From Fodinibacter sp045807225 (GTDB taxonomy: Bacteria > Actinomycetota > Actinomycetes > Actinomycetales > Dermatophilaceae): a stretch of 14,088 nt of DNA. This document shows positions 6,751 through 14,078 of this stretch, in pieces (position 1 is the stretch's first letter; each line of letters starts with the position of its first letter). Where the stretch lies: contig JBJMHU010000177.1 in NCBI GenBank assembly GCA_045807225.1, positions 1 through 14,088 on the forward strand. Reading direction: 5' to 3'. The translations under genes were made by a program, and so were the position numbers. The notes beneath the pieces are model-generated. The model did no database searches. It saw only the letters and a list, made by a program, of their open reading frames with translations, and was not told where the DNA came from.

Positions 6751-7892
6751 GCCACCCCGCCGGCATCCCGACGCCTCGCGTCGACTTCGCCGCCCGACCG
6801 ATGCTGGTCTTCTGGGAGATCACCCGGTCGTGCCTGCTCGCCTGCCGGCACTGCCGCGCCTCGGCCACCGCCGCCCCGCTGCCCGGCGAGCTCAGCCACC
6901 AGGAGGGCATGGACATGATCGACCAGGTGGCGGGCTTCGGCCGCCCCTACCCGATCCTCGTGCTCACCGGCGGCGACTGCCTGCTGCGCGACGACGTCTT
7001 CGAGCTCGTCGCCCACGCCACGGAGCTCGGCGTGCCGGTGTGCCTGTCGCCGTCCGTGACCCCGATGCTGACCCCCGAGTCCATTGCCCGGATGGCCTCC
7101 TCCGGCGTCAAGGCCGTCTCCCTCTCGCTCGACGGCTCGAGCCCCGAGACGCACGACGGCATCCGCGGCATCCCCGGGCACTTCGAGGAGACGCTGCCCG
7201 CCATCAAGGCGATCAAGGACGCCGGCATCAAGCTGCAGATCAACACCACGGTGATGAGCGGCAACGTGCACGAGATGCCGGATGTCGCCAAGATCGTCAA
7301 GGACTACGGCGTCGACATGTGGGAGGTCTTCTTCCTCGTGCACGTCGGCCGTGGCGAGGCCACCGGCGCGATCACGCCGCAGGAGCACGAGGACGTCTGC
7401 CACTTCCTCTTCGACGCCTCGCACCACGGCTTCGTCGTGCGCACCGTCGAGGCGCCGTTCTTCCGGCGCGTGGTGCACGAGCGGCGCGCGGGCGGTGCCG
7501 TGCCCGACACGGCGCTCTACGCCGAGCTGTCCGGGCGGCTCGCCGAGCTGGTGGGCGAGGGCCGGGACCGGGGATCGGCCCACACCGCCGCGACCCGCGA
7601 CGGCAAGGGCATCCTGTTCGTCGCCTACGACGGCGAGGTCTACCCGGCGGGCTTCCTGCCGCTGGGCCTGGGCTCGGTGCGCGACCAGCCCCTTGCCGAC
7701 ATCTACCGCGACCACCCGACGCTCAAGGCCATCCGCGCCGCGCAGTTCACCGGCCGGTGCGGCTCCTGCGAGTACGCCGACCTGTGCGGTGGGTCGCGGG
7801 CCCGGGCCTACGCCTCCACCGGTGACCCGCTGGGCGAGGACTCCGCCTGCATCCACCAGCCGCAGCCCCTGGAGACCGCCGCGTCGGCCTGA
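6747..7892 (+). CDS. Radical SAM/SPASM protein, AhbD/NirJ/PqqE-like (probably the TIGR04053 family)
   Basis: The 381-residue product has the radical SAM cluster motif C29-xxx-C33-xx-C36 near the N-terminus and the SAM-binding LTGGD at 73-77, followed by the usual barrel pattern (SLDGSSPETHDGIRG). The C-terminal SPASM-like part has Cys338, Cys341 and Cys347, then GGSRARAYASTGDPL and Cys368. That is enough for one auxiliary [4Fe-4S] cluster rather than the two of a full SPASM domain. This tail matches the style of heme-related enzymes AhbD and NirJ and of PqqE; from memory it best fits TIGR04053, whose substrate I do not know to be established. The 4-base ATGA overlap with hemG implies co-translation and a porphyrin or heme role. 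AhbD decarboxylates Fe-coproporphyrin to heme, so that reaction is one candidate; a peptide-modifying role cannot be excluded, although no small precursor peptide gene is visible beside it. Confidence 0.88.
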   Translation: MSHPAGIPTPRVDFAARPMLVFWEITRSCLLACRHCRASATAAPLPGELSHQEGMDMIDQVAGFGRPYPILVLTGGDCLLRDDVFELVAHATELGVPVCLSPSVTPMLTPESIARMASSGVKAVSLSLDGSSPETHDGIRGIPGHFEETLPAIKAIKDAGIKLQINTTVMSGNVHEMPDVAKIVKDYGVDMWEVFFLVHVGRGEATGAITPQEHEDVCHFLFDASHHGFVVRTVEAPFFRRVVHERRAGGAVPDTALYAELSGRLAELVGEGRDRGSAHTAATRDGKGILFVAYDGEVYPAGFLPLGLGSVRDQPLADIYRDHPTLKAIRAAQFTGRCGSCEYADLCGGSRARAYASTGDPLGEDSACIHQPQPLETAASA

Positions 7893-7899
7893 GGCGGCC

Positions 7900-7921
7900 G
7901 GCCCGTGCCGCTGCACGGGCC
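7900..7921 (+). terminator. Hairpin terminator after the heme-related gene pair
   Basis: GGCCCGTGC and GCACGGGCC form a perfect 9-bp stem around the loop CGCT, starting 8 bases after the stop of the radical SAM gene. No T-run follows, as is usual in high-GC actinobacteria. It separates the heme pair from the nitrogen genes. Confidence 0.65.
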
Positions 7922-7954
7922 ACACGTCTCAGCATGCGGGACCGGCGCCTCGCC

Positions 7955-7970
7955 GAAACCCGATGCTTAC
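7955..7970 (+). promoter_or_regulatory. Second, weaker pair of GlnR-like half sites upstream of amtB
   Basis: GAAAC (7955-7959), 6 bases, then CTTAC (7966-7970) has the 11-base spacing of GlnR half sites, but in the order b then a. It is 20 rather than 22 bases from the next array, so it is out of phase with it. Confidence 0.25.
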
Positions 7971-7985
7971 ACCCGGCGCCGCGAT

Positions 7986-8023
7986 GCAACACGACGGAAA
8001 CACAAGGGCGCGGGTGGCGAAAC
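7986..8023 (+). promoter_or_regulatory. GlnR-like operator upstream of amtB-glnK-glnD
   Basis: The actinobacterial GlnR site is gTnAC-n6-GaAAC, often in tandem with 11-base steps. Here GCAAC (7986-7990), n6, GAAAC (7997-8001), n6, GCGCG (8008-8012), n6, GAAAC (8019-8023) follows that spacing exactly. Both GaAAC half sites are perfect, the first gTnAC half site has one mismatch, and the second is poor. It lies 23 bases before the amtB start. I found no clear TANNNT box between it and the ATG. Regulation by nitrogen status is inferred. Confidence 0.45.
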
Positions 8024-8046
8024 CCCGTGCCGCCACGGTTGTCGCC

Positions 8047-9453
8047 ATGAGCACACCACTGATGCCCTTTGTGGAGGCAGCAGACCAGATCGACTACGCG
8101 TCCACGGCGTTCGTCATCCTCTGCGCTTCCCTCGTCCTCTGCATGACCACTCCGGCGCTGGCGCTGTTCTACGGCGGCATGACCCGCACCAAGTCGGTCC
8201 TCAACATGATGATGATGTCGTTCAGCGCCATGGGCGTCGTCGGCATCATCTACGTCCTCTACGGCTACTCCATGTCGTTCGGCACCGAGAACCTCGGTGG
8301 CATCATCGCCAACCCCTTCCAGTACTTCGGCCTGAGCGGCACCACCGAGTCGGTGATCAACCCCTTCGGCTACGAGGGCTACGGCAACATCCCCGAGCTC
8401 GCCTTCGTCGCCTTCCAGCTCACCTTCGCCGTCATCACCGTCGCGCTGATCAGCGGCGCCATCGCCGACCGCGTGAAGTTCTCGACCTGGCTGGTCTTCA
8501 GCGGGCTGTGGGTCACGTTCTCCTACTTCCCGATCGCCCACATGGTCTGGGGCGGCGGCCTGCTGTCCGCCAACGAGACGAGCCTGTCGTCGCTGATCTT
8601 CGGCTCCACCGACGGCGCGGCCAACGTGGCGCCGATCGACTTCGCCGGTGGCACCGTCGTGCACATCAACGCCGGCATGGCGGGCCTGGTGCTCGCCCTC
8701 GTCGTGGGCCAGCGGATCGGCTTCGGCAAGATCGCGATGCGCCCGCACAACGTGCCGCTCACGATGATCGGCGCGGGACTGCTGTGGTTCGGCTGGTTCG
8801 GCTTCAACGCGGGCTCCGAGCTCGCGGCTGACGGCACCGCCGCCCTGGTGTGGGTCAACACCACCACCGCCACGTGCGCGGCGATGATCGGCTGGCTGAT
8901 CGTGGAGAAGATCCGTGACGGCCACGCCACCTCGGTCGGCGCGGCATCCGGTGTGGTTGCCGGTCTGGTCGCCATCACCCCGGCGTGCGGCGCGCTCAGC
9001 CCGCTCGGCTCGATCATCCTCGGCGTCGTCGCCGGTGGCCTCTCGGCCCTGGCCGTCGGCCTGAAGTTCAAGCTCGGCTACGACGACTCGCTCGACGTCG
9101 TCGGTGTGCACCTCGTCGCCGGCGTGTGGGGCACCATCGGTGCGGGCCTGCTCGCGACCGCCACGGGCCTGTTCTACGGTGGCGGCGTCGACCAGCTCGT
9201 CATCCAGGTGCTGATCGCCCTCTGCACCATCGTCATCTCCGGTGTCGTCACGCTCGTGATCGCCCTCGCCCTCAAGGCCACCATGGGCTGGAGGATCCCC
9301 GAGGACATCGAGGTCACCGGCATCGACCAGGGCGAGCACGCGGAGACCGCGTACGACCTGGTGTCCGTCGGCGCCCGGATGGGTGCGCCCAGCTTCGGCG
9401 GCGCGCACTCCTCGTCCACCGACTCCAAGAACCTCGAAGGAGCCAAGTCATGA
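8047..9453 (+). CDS. amtB: Ammonium transporter
   Basis: Amt-family channel for ammonium uptake at the cytoplasmic membrane. The 468-residue product starts at ATG 8047, just before the first membrane helix, and shows about eleven hydrophobic segments. The first carries FYGGMTRTKSVLN. The signature DFAGGTVVHINAG begins at Asp198, with His206 as one of the pore twin histidines; His355 in GVHLVAGVWGT is the other. The cytoplasmic tail from about residue 420 has GWRIPEDIE, EHAETAYDL and a Ser-rich end, matching the tail that meets the PII protein. In-frame ATG codons at 7963 and 7984 and a GTG at 8014 would add a non-hydrophobic extension lying over the GlnR-like site, so they are less likely. 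No Shine-Dalgarno stands before 8047. The gene overlaps glnK by ATGA. Confidence 0.96.
   Translation: MSTPLMPFVEAADQIDYASTAFVILCASLVLCMTTPALALFYGGMTRTKSVLNMMMMSFSAMGVVGIIYVLYGYSMSFGTENLGGIIANPFQYFGLSGTTESVINPFGYEGYGNIPELAFVAFQLTFAVITVALISGAIADRVKFSTWLVFSGLWVTFSYFPIAHMVWGGGLLSANETSLSSLIFGSTDGAANVAPIDFAGGTVVHINAGMAGLVLALVVGQRIGFGKIAMRPHNVPLTMIGAGLLWFGWFGFNAGSELAADGTAALVWVNTTTATCAAMIGWLIVEKIRDGHATSVGAASGVVAGLVAITPACGALSPLGSIILGVVAGGLSALAVGLKFKLGYDDSLDVVGVHLVAGVWGTIGAGLLATATGLFYGGGVDQLVIQVLIALCTIVISGVVTLVIALALKATMGWRIPEDIEVTGIDQGEHAETAYDLVSVGARMGAPSFGGAHSSSTDSKNLEGAKS
9437..9442 (+). promoter_or_regulatory. Ribosome binding site of glnK, inside amtB
   Basis: AAGGAG lies 7 bases before the ATG at 9450, within the last codons of amtB. 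It fixes the glnK start and supports coupled translation. Confidence 0.8.
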
Positions 9454-9788
9454 AGCTCGTCACCGCCATCATCAAGCCCCACCAGCTCGACGAGGTGAAG
9501 GAGGCCCTCGAGGCCTTCGGCATCCAGGGCATGACGATCAGCGAGGCGCACGGCTACGGGCGCCAGCGCGGCCACAGCGAGGTCTACCGCGGTGCCGAGT
9601 ACACCGTCGACTTCGTGCCGAAGAGCCGCATCGAGGTGCTCGTCGACGACATGGACGCCACCTCGGTCGTCGACGTCATCCTCAAGGCGGCGCAGACCGG
9701 CCGCATCGGCGACGGCAAGATCTGGGTGGTTCCCGTCGAGGACGTCGCCCGGGTCCGCACCGGGGAGCGCGGCGTCGAGGCCATCTGA
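9450..9788 (+). CDS. glnK: PII nitrogen regulatory protein
   Basis: Small trimeric signal protein that senses ATP, ADP and 2-oxoglutarate and blocks AmtB when nitrogen is sufficient. The product has 112 residues, the standard PII length. It begins KLVTAIIKPHQLDEVKEAL. The T-loop runs through Gln39 (ligand contact) to Tyr51, the residue modified by GlnD; in actinobacteria such as Corynebacterium and Streptomyces this modification is adenylylation. The second nucleotide motif TGRIGDGKIWV and the C-terminal signature VRTGERG are present. Its start overlaps the amtB stop, and glnD follows after 2 bases, so the three genes form one transcription unit. The name glnK rather than glnB follows from the link to amtB. 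Confidence 0.97.
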   Translation: MKLVTAIIKPHQLDEVKEALEAFGIQGMTISEAHGYGRQRGHSEVYRGAEYTVDFVPKSRIEVLVDDMDATSVVDVILKAAQTGRIGDGKIWVVPVEDVARVRTGERGVEAI

Positions 9789-9790
9789 GC

Positions 9791-12184
9791 ATGCCCACCC
9801 CCTCGAGTGGGATCGGCTCGCGCCGGCTCGACCTGGCCGGCACCCGTGACTTCGCCGTCGCGGGTGCCGGTCCGGCCCGCCGGGCCGCCCTCTCCGCGTT
9901 CAACCGCCAGTGGCTCGCCGAGGTGTGGCAGGCCGCGACCGGTGGGTCGCCCATCGAGGGGATCGCGCTGGCCGCGGTCGGCAGCATCGGTCGCGGTGAC
10001 GCGGGGCCGCTCAGCGACTACGACCTCGTCCTGCTCCACTCCGAGCGCTCGCTCCCCGCGAAGGAGCTCACCGCCCTCGCCGACCGCATCTGGTACCCCA
10101 TCTGGGATGCCGGCGTGCGCCTGGACCACAGCGTCCGCACCGTCACCCAGTGCCGCCAGGTGGCGGCCGCCGACCTCACCGCCGCCGTCGGCCTGCTGGA
10201 CCTCGCGCCGATCGCCGGCGACGAGCAGCTCGTCGCCGCCGCCCGCTCCACCGTCGCCCACGACTGGCGCGGCAACGCCCGCAAGCGCCTCCCGCAGCTC
10301 GTCGAGGCCGTGGTGTCGCGCCACCAGCGCCAGGGCGACCTCGCGCAGTCCATCGAGCCGGAGCTCAAGGAGGCCCACGGCGGGCTGCGCGACATGACCG
10401 TGCTCTCGGCGATGGCCGAGGCGTGGCTCGCCGACCGCCCGCACGGCGGGGTGGATGCCGCGCACGGACTCCTGCTCGACGTGCGCGACGCCGTGCACGT
10501 CGTCACCGGGCGTGGGCGCGACCGCCTGGGCCGCGAGGACCACGACGCCGTCGCGGCCCTGCTCGGCCACGACGACGCCGACGACCTGCTGACCGCCGTC
10601 TCGTCCGCGGGGCGGCACATCTCCTACGCCCTCGACGGCACCCTGCGCCGCGCCGGCCAGTCGCAACGCGCCCGCACCCTGCGGGTCGGCCCGCGCCGCC
10701 CGCAGATGACGCCGCTGGGCCACGGGCTGTTCGCCAGCGACGGCGAGGTCGTGCTCGGCTCGACCCGGCTGGCCGAGACCGACGAGGGGATGCCGATGCG
10801 TGCCGGGGTCGTGGCCGCCCGCGCCGGGCTGCCCATCTCGCCGGCGACCCTGGACAACCTCGCCAAGCACGCCCCCGCACCGTCGGACCCGTGGCCGTCC
10901 ACGCTGCGCGACCTGTTCGGCGACCTGCTCGCCTCCGGCCCGGGCCTGGTCACCGTCTGGGAGGGGCTGGACCAGGTCGGCGTCGTCGACGCCTGGCTGC
11001 CGGAGTGGTCGGCGGTACGGTCGCGCCCGCAGCGCAGCGCCGTGCACCGCCACACCGTCGACCGCCACCTCGTCGAGACGGTGGTGCTCGCCGCCGGGCT
11101 CGTGCGCCGGGTCTCGCGGCCCGACCTGCTCCTCGTCGCCGCCCTGCTGCACGACATCGGAAAGGTCCGCGGCGCCCACGACCACTCGGTGACCGGTGCC
11201 GAGCTGGCGCGCGGCATCGTCACCCGGTGGGGCTTCTCGCCCCGCGACGTCGAGGTCCTGGTGACCCTCGTGCGTGAGCACCTCACGCTCATCGAGCTCG
11301 CGACCCGCCGCGACCACCAGGACCCCGCAACGGTCGACGCCGCCATCGCGGCCGTGGCCGGCGACCGCGAGGTCTTCGAGATGCTGCTGGCCCTCACCGA
11401 GGCCGACGCGTCGGCCGCCGGCCCGGCGGCCTGGACCGACTGGCGCGCCACCCTGCTCGACCAGCTCGCCCTCGCCGTAAGGTCACGGCTCGACGGCCCG
11501 TCCGCCGTGGCGGCCGAGGCGCACGAGGACGGTGTCGCCGCCGACGCCACCGGGCTGCTCGACCCGGCGGTGCTCGGCGCAGTGCGCTCCGGGGAGCCGC
11601 ACGTGCGGGTCATCGCCACCGGCGGGTCGCACCGGCTCGACATCACCGACCTGGACCGGGTGGGCCTGTTCGCCGACACGGCCGGCCTGCTCGCGGCCGA
11701 GGGGCACACCGTGCGCACCGCGATCCTGCGCACCGTCGACGGCATCGCGGTCAACGAGTGGCACGTGGAGTCGCCGAGCGGCGCCGTGCCCGACCCCGTC
11801 CGCATCGAGCGCGGCCTCTCCCGCCTCGGCCGCGGTGACCGGGCCCCGCTGGCGACCCTGGACCGTCGCCGCGCCCACGTGGCCCGGCCGTCGGGGCAGG
11901 CCTCGGTCGGCACCCCGGGCCAGGCCCGCGCACTGGTGGTCCCCGGTGCCAGCAGCGACGCCACGGTGCTCGAGGTGCGCGCCCAGGACCGCCCGGGCAT
12001 GCTGCACGAGCTCGGCGCGGCGCTCGCCGGGGCCGGCATCTCCGTGCGCTCGGCCCACATCGCCACCTACGCGGGGCAGACGCTCGACACCTTCTACCTC
12101 ACCGGCTCCGACGGCCTGCCGCTGCCGCCGGCACGGGTGGCCCAGGCCGTGAGCCTGGTCATCGACACCTGCGACGGCGTCTGA
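9791..12184 (+). CDS. glnD: PII nucleotidyltransferase / deadenylylating enzyme GlnD
   Basis: Bifunctional enzyme that adds a nucleotide to Tyr51 of PII under low nitrogen and removes it when glutamine is high. The ATG at 9791 gives 797 residues, a usual actinobacterial length. Domains in order: nucleotidyltransferase with GSIGRGD at 64-70 and the metal-binding Asp76 and Asp78 in SDYDL; a helical linker with ELKEAHGGLRDM; an HD hydrolase domain with the pair His454-Asp455 in LLHDIGKV; then two ACT domains at about 604-690 and 727-795 that bind glutamine. The nucleotidyltransferase motif differs slightly from the common GGYGRGE: Ser replaces the second Gly, and Asp the Glu. It begins 2 bases after glnK. 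A GAGG 10 bases upstream may serve as ribosome binding site, and translation is probably coupled. Confidence 0.95.
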   Translation: MPTPSSGIGSRRLDLAGTRDFAVAGAGPARRAALSAFNRQWLAEVWQAATGGSPIEGIALAAVGSIGRGDAGPLSDYDLVLLHSERSLPAKELTALADRIWYPIWDAGVRLDHSVRTVTQCRQVAAADLTAAVGLLDLAPIAGDEQLVAAARSTVAHDWRGNARKRLPQLVEAVVSRHQRQGDLAQSIEPELKEAHGGLRDMTVLSAMAEAWLADRPHGGVDAAHGLLLDVRDAVHVVTGRGRDRLGREDHDAVAALLGHDDADDLLTAVSSAGRHISYALDGTLRRAGQSQRARTLRVGPRRPQMTPLGHGLFASDGEVVLGSTRLAETDEGMPMRAGVVAARAGLPISPATLDNLAKHAPAPSDPWPSTLRDLFGDLLASGPGLVTVWEGLDQVGVVDAWLPEWSAVRSRPQRSAVHRHTVDRHLVETVVLAAGLVRRVSRPDLLLVAALLHDIGKVRGAHDHSVTGAELARGIVTRWGFSPRDVEVLVTLVREHLTLIELATRRDHQDPATVDAAIAAVAGDREVFEMLLALTEADASAAGPAAWTDWRATLLDQLALAVRSRLDGPSAVAAEAHEDGVAADATGLLDPAVLGAVRSGEPHVRVIATGGSHRLDITDLDRVGLFADTAGLLAAEGHTVRTAILRTVDGIAVNEWHVESPSGAVPDPVRIERGLSRLGRGDRAPLATLDRRRAHVARPSGQASVGTPGQARALVVPGASSDATVLEVRAQDRPGMLHELGAALAGAGISVRSAHIATYAGQTLDTFYLTGSDGLPLPPARVAQAVSLVIDTCDGV

Positions 12185-12193
12185 GCCGTCACA

Positions 12194-12218
12194 GCTTTTT
12201 CGCCCGGTGCGGGAAAGC
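12194..12218 (+). terminator. Hairpin after glnD
   Basis: GCTTTTTCGC and GCGGGAAAGC form a 10-bp stem (two G-U pairs) around the loop CCGGT, beginning 9 bases after the glnD stop. This is a plausible end for the amtB-glnK-glnD transcript. There is no T-run downstream of the stem. Confidence 0.5.
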
Positions 12219-12221
12219 CGA

Positions 12222-12271
12222 CCTTCGCACCACAACCGTTCCGGTGCGAAGGACGACCTTGGGGTGCGAAG
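12222..12271. repeat. Three-copy 9-mer repeat (GGTGCGAAG) between glnD and ffh
   Basis: CCTTCGCACC (12222-12231) and GGTGCGAAGG (12243-12252) form a perfect 10-bp inverted repeat around 11 bases. GGTGCGAAG occurs again at 12263-12271, exactly 20 bases downstream of the previous copy. A degenerate relative (GGTGCGGGAAAG) sits at 12206-12217 inside the preceding hairpin. The array ends 46 bases before the ffh -10 box, a position suitable for a regulator site. It could also be part of the glnD transcript end. Confidence 0.6.
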
Positions 12272-12317
12272 CCGTGCCGCCTGGTGACCTCCGTCGGGAA
12301 CGAACCGCGCGCACCGT

Positions 12318-12323
12318 TAGCCT
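12318..12323 (+). promoter_or_regulatory. -10 box of a leaderless ffh promoter
   Basis: TAGCCT fits TANNNT and ends 6 bases before the GTG start, where transcription would begin. No Shine-Dalgarno is seen between them. No good -35 box stands at 17-18 bases upstream. Confidence 0.5.
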
Positions 12324-12329
12324 TGACCG

Positions 12330-13922
12330 GTGTTCAACAGCCTCTCCGACCGCCTGACCGACACCTTCAAGAACCTCCGCACCAAGGGGAGGCTCTCGGA
12401 GAGCGACGTCAACAAGACGGTCCGCGACATCCGCCTGGCGCTGCTCGACGCCGACGTCGCCCTGCCCGTCGTCAAGGAGTTCACCTCCGCCGTGCGCGAG
12501 CGGGCGCTCGGGGCGGAGGTCAGCGAGGCGCTGAACCCCGCCCAGCAGGTCGTCAAGATCGTCAACGAGGAGCTCGTCGGCATCCTCGGTGGTGAGACGC
12601 GCAGCATCCGGTTCGCCAAGCAGCCGCCGACCGTCATCATGCTCGCCGGCCTGCAGGGCTCGGGCAAGACGACGCTCGCGGGCAAGCTCGGCGCGTGGCT
12701 CAAGGCCCAGGGGCACACCCCGCTGCTCGTGGCCGCCGACCTGCAGCGCCCCAACGCCGTCACCCAGCTCGAGGTCGTCGGCGAGCGGGCCGGGGTGCCG
12801 GTCTTCGCCCCCGAGCGCGGCAACGTCTTCGGCCACGACGTCGTCACCGAGAGCGGCGAGGGCACCCGCAGCCACGGCGACCCGGTCGCGGTCTCGCGGG
12901 CCGGCATCGAGCAGGCTCGCCGCGCGCAGCACGACGTCGTCATCGTCGACACCGCCGGCCGCCTCGCCATCGACGAGAACCTCATGCAGCAGGCCGCCGA
13001 CATCCGTGCCGCCATCTCGCCCGACGAGGTGCTGTTCGTCATCGACGCGATGATCGGCCAGGACGCCGTCACGACGGCCAACGCCTTCCTCGAGGGCGTC
13101 GACTTCACCGGTGTCGTGCTGACCAAGCTGGACGGCGACGCCCGCGGTGGTGCCGCGCTCTCGGTGGCCAGCGTCACCGGCCGGCCGATCATGTACGCGT
13201 CCACCGGCGAGAAGCTCGAGGACTTCGAGGTCTTCCACCCCGACCGGATGGCCTCGCGCATCCTCGACATGGGCGACGTCATGACGCTCATCGAGCAGGC
13301 CGAGAAGGCGTTCGACGCCGACCAGGCCGAGAAGATGGCCCGCAAGTTCGTCGAGGAGGAGGAGTTCACCTTCGACGACTTCCTGGCCCAGATGGCCGCC
13401 GTCAAGCAGATGGGCTCGCTCAAGAAGATGCTCGGCATGATGCCGGGCATGGCCCAGATGCGGGACCAGCTGGACGCCCTGGACGAGCGGGAGTTCGACC
13501 GGGTCGAGGCCATGGTCAAGTCGATGACGCCGTACGAGCGCAAGCACCCGAAGATCATCAACGGCTCCCGGCGGGCCCGGATCGCGCGCGGCTCCGGACG
13601 CACCGTGCAGGACGTCAACGAGCTGCTGCAGCGGCTGACCGAGGCGCAGAAAATGATGAAGCAGATGCGCCGGGGGATGGGCGTCCCCGGCCTGCCCGGT
13701 TCGGGCGGCCCGGGGCGCAAGGGCAAGACCCAGCAGCGCAAGAAGGGCAAGAGCGGCAACCCCGCCAAGCGCGCCGAGCAGGAGCGCGCCGCCGGCCAGA
13801 AGGCGATCGAGGCGCGACGCAACGCCCTCGGAGCGTCCTTCGGCGCCGGTGCCGGCACCGAGCCGGAGCCGCCGCAGCTGGGGCAGCTGCCCGCCGGTTT
13901 CGACAAGTTCCTGGGTCGCTGA
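12330..13922 (+). CDS. ffh: Signal recognition particle protein Ffh (SRP54)
   Basis: GTPase that binds signal sequences and 4.5S RNA and docks with FtsY to bring nascent membrane proteins to the Sec channel. The GTG at 12330 gives 530 residues, at the longer, actinobacterial end of the family. Domains: N helices (residues 1 to about 90), G domain with GLQGSGKTT at 107-115 (Lys113), DTAGRL at 207-212 and TKLDG at 265-269 followed by DARGG, then the methionine-rich M domain with MLGMMPGM, the RNA-binding stretch SRRARIARGSGR and KMMKQMRRGMG. A low-complexity Lys/Arg/Gly tail follows from about residue 455 and ends in a short PAGFDKFLGR. The start agrees with the conserved FNSLSDRL opening and a leaderless promoter. 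It is separated from glnD by hairpin and repeat, so it is probably transcribed alone. Confidence 0.97.
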   Translation: MFNSLSDRLTDTFKNLRTKGRLSESDVNKTVRDIRLALLDADVALPVVKEFTSAVRERALGAEVSEALNPAQQVVKIVNEELVGILGGETRSIRFAKQPPTVIMLAGLQGSGKTTLAGKLGAWLKAQGHTPLLVAADLQRPNAVTQLEVVGERAGVPVFAPERGNVFGHDVVTESGEGTRSHGDPVAVSRAGIEQARRAQHDVVIVDTAGRLAIDENLMQQAADIRAAISPDEVLFVIDAMIGQDAVTTANAFLEGVDFTGVVLTKLDGDARGGAALSVASVTGRPIMYASTGEKLEDFEVFHPDRMASRILDMGDVMTLIEQAEKAFDADQAEKMARKFVEEEEFTFDDFLAQMAAVKQMGSLKKMLGMMPGMAQMRDQLDALDEREFDRVEAMVKSMTPYERKHPKIINGSRRARIARGSGRTVQDVNELLQRLTEAQKMMKQMRRGMGVPGLPGSGGPGRKGKTQQRKKGKSGNPAKRAEQERAAGQKAIEARRNALGASFGAGAGTEPEPPQLGQLPAGFDKFLGR

Positions 13923-13947
13923 GCCCGGTCGGCTCAGCCCACGCGGT

Positions 13948-13965
13948 CGGCGCTTCGTCGCGCCG
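13948..13965 (+). terminator. First hairpin after ffh
   Basis: CGGCGC and GCGCCG form a perfect 6-bp stem around TTCGTC, 25 bases after the ffh stop. It could act together with the stronger hairpin that follows. Confidence 0.35.
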
Positions 13966-13981
13966 GACGACTGAACGACTG

Positions 13982-14002
13982 GACGGCCGCGTTCCGGCCG
14001 TC
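13982..14002 (+). terminator. Second, stronger hairpin after ffh
   Basis: GACGGCCG and CGGCCGTC form a perfect 8-bp stem around the loop CGTTC, 59 bases after the ffh stop. No T-run follows. It is the best candidate for the end of the ffh transcript. Confidence 0.55.
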
Positions 14003-14078
14003 GACGCGCGGTCGGCGGTACGGTCGAAGCGATACGTGTCACCCGAAAGGACGATCGATCGAGGCTCAAGGACCTGCT

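Noticed and set aside
7282..8046. Upstream extension of the amtB frame, as a longer amtB or a fusion with the radical SAM region
   Set aside because: The extension overlaps the radical SAM gene out of frame and crosses its terminator hairpin and the GlnR-like site; its translation is Ser/Arg/Pro-rich.
9383..9790. Upstream extension of the glnD frame over glnK
   Set aside because: It overlaps an intact glnK, and the ATG at 9791 gives a GlnD of normal length.
12297..12318. GGAAC ... CGTT as an extracytoplasmic-function sigma promoter before ffh
   Set aside because: The gap is 13 bases, shorter than the 16-19 usual for this promoter type; the TAGCCT box explains the start better.
12189..14069. 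Minus-strand open frames of 626 and 529 codons opposite ffh
   Set aside because: They are mirror frames of ffh with low-complexity translations and no recognisable motif.
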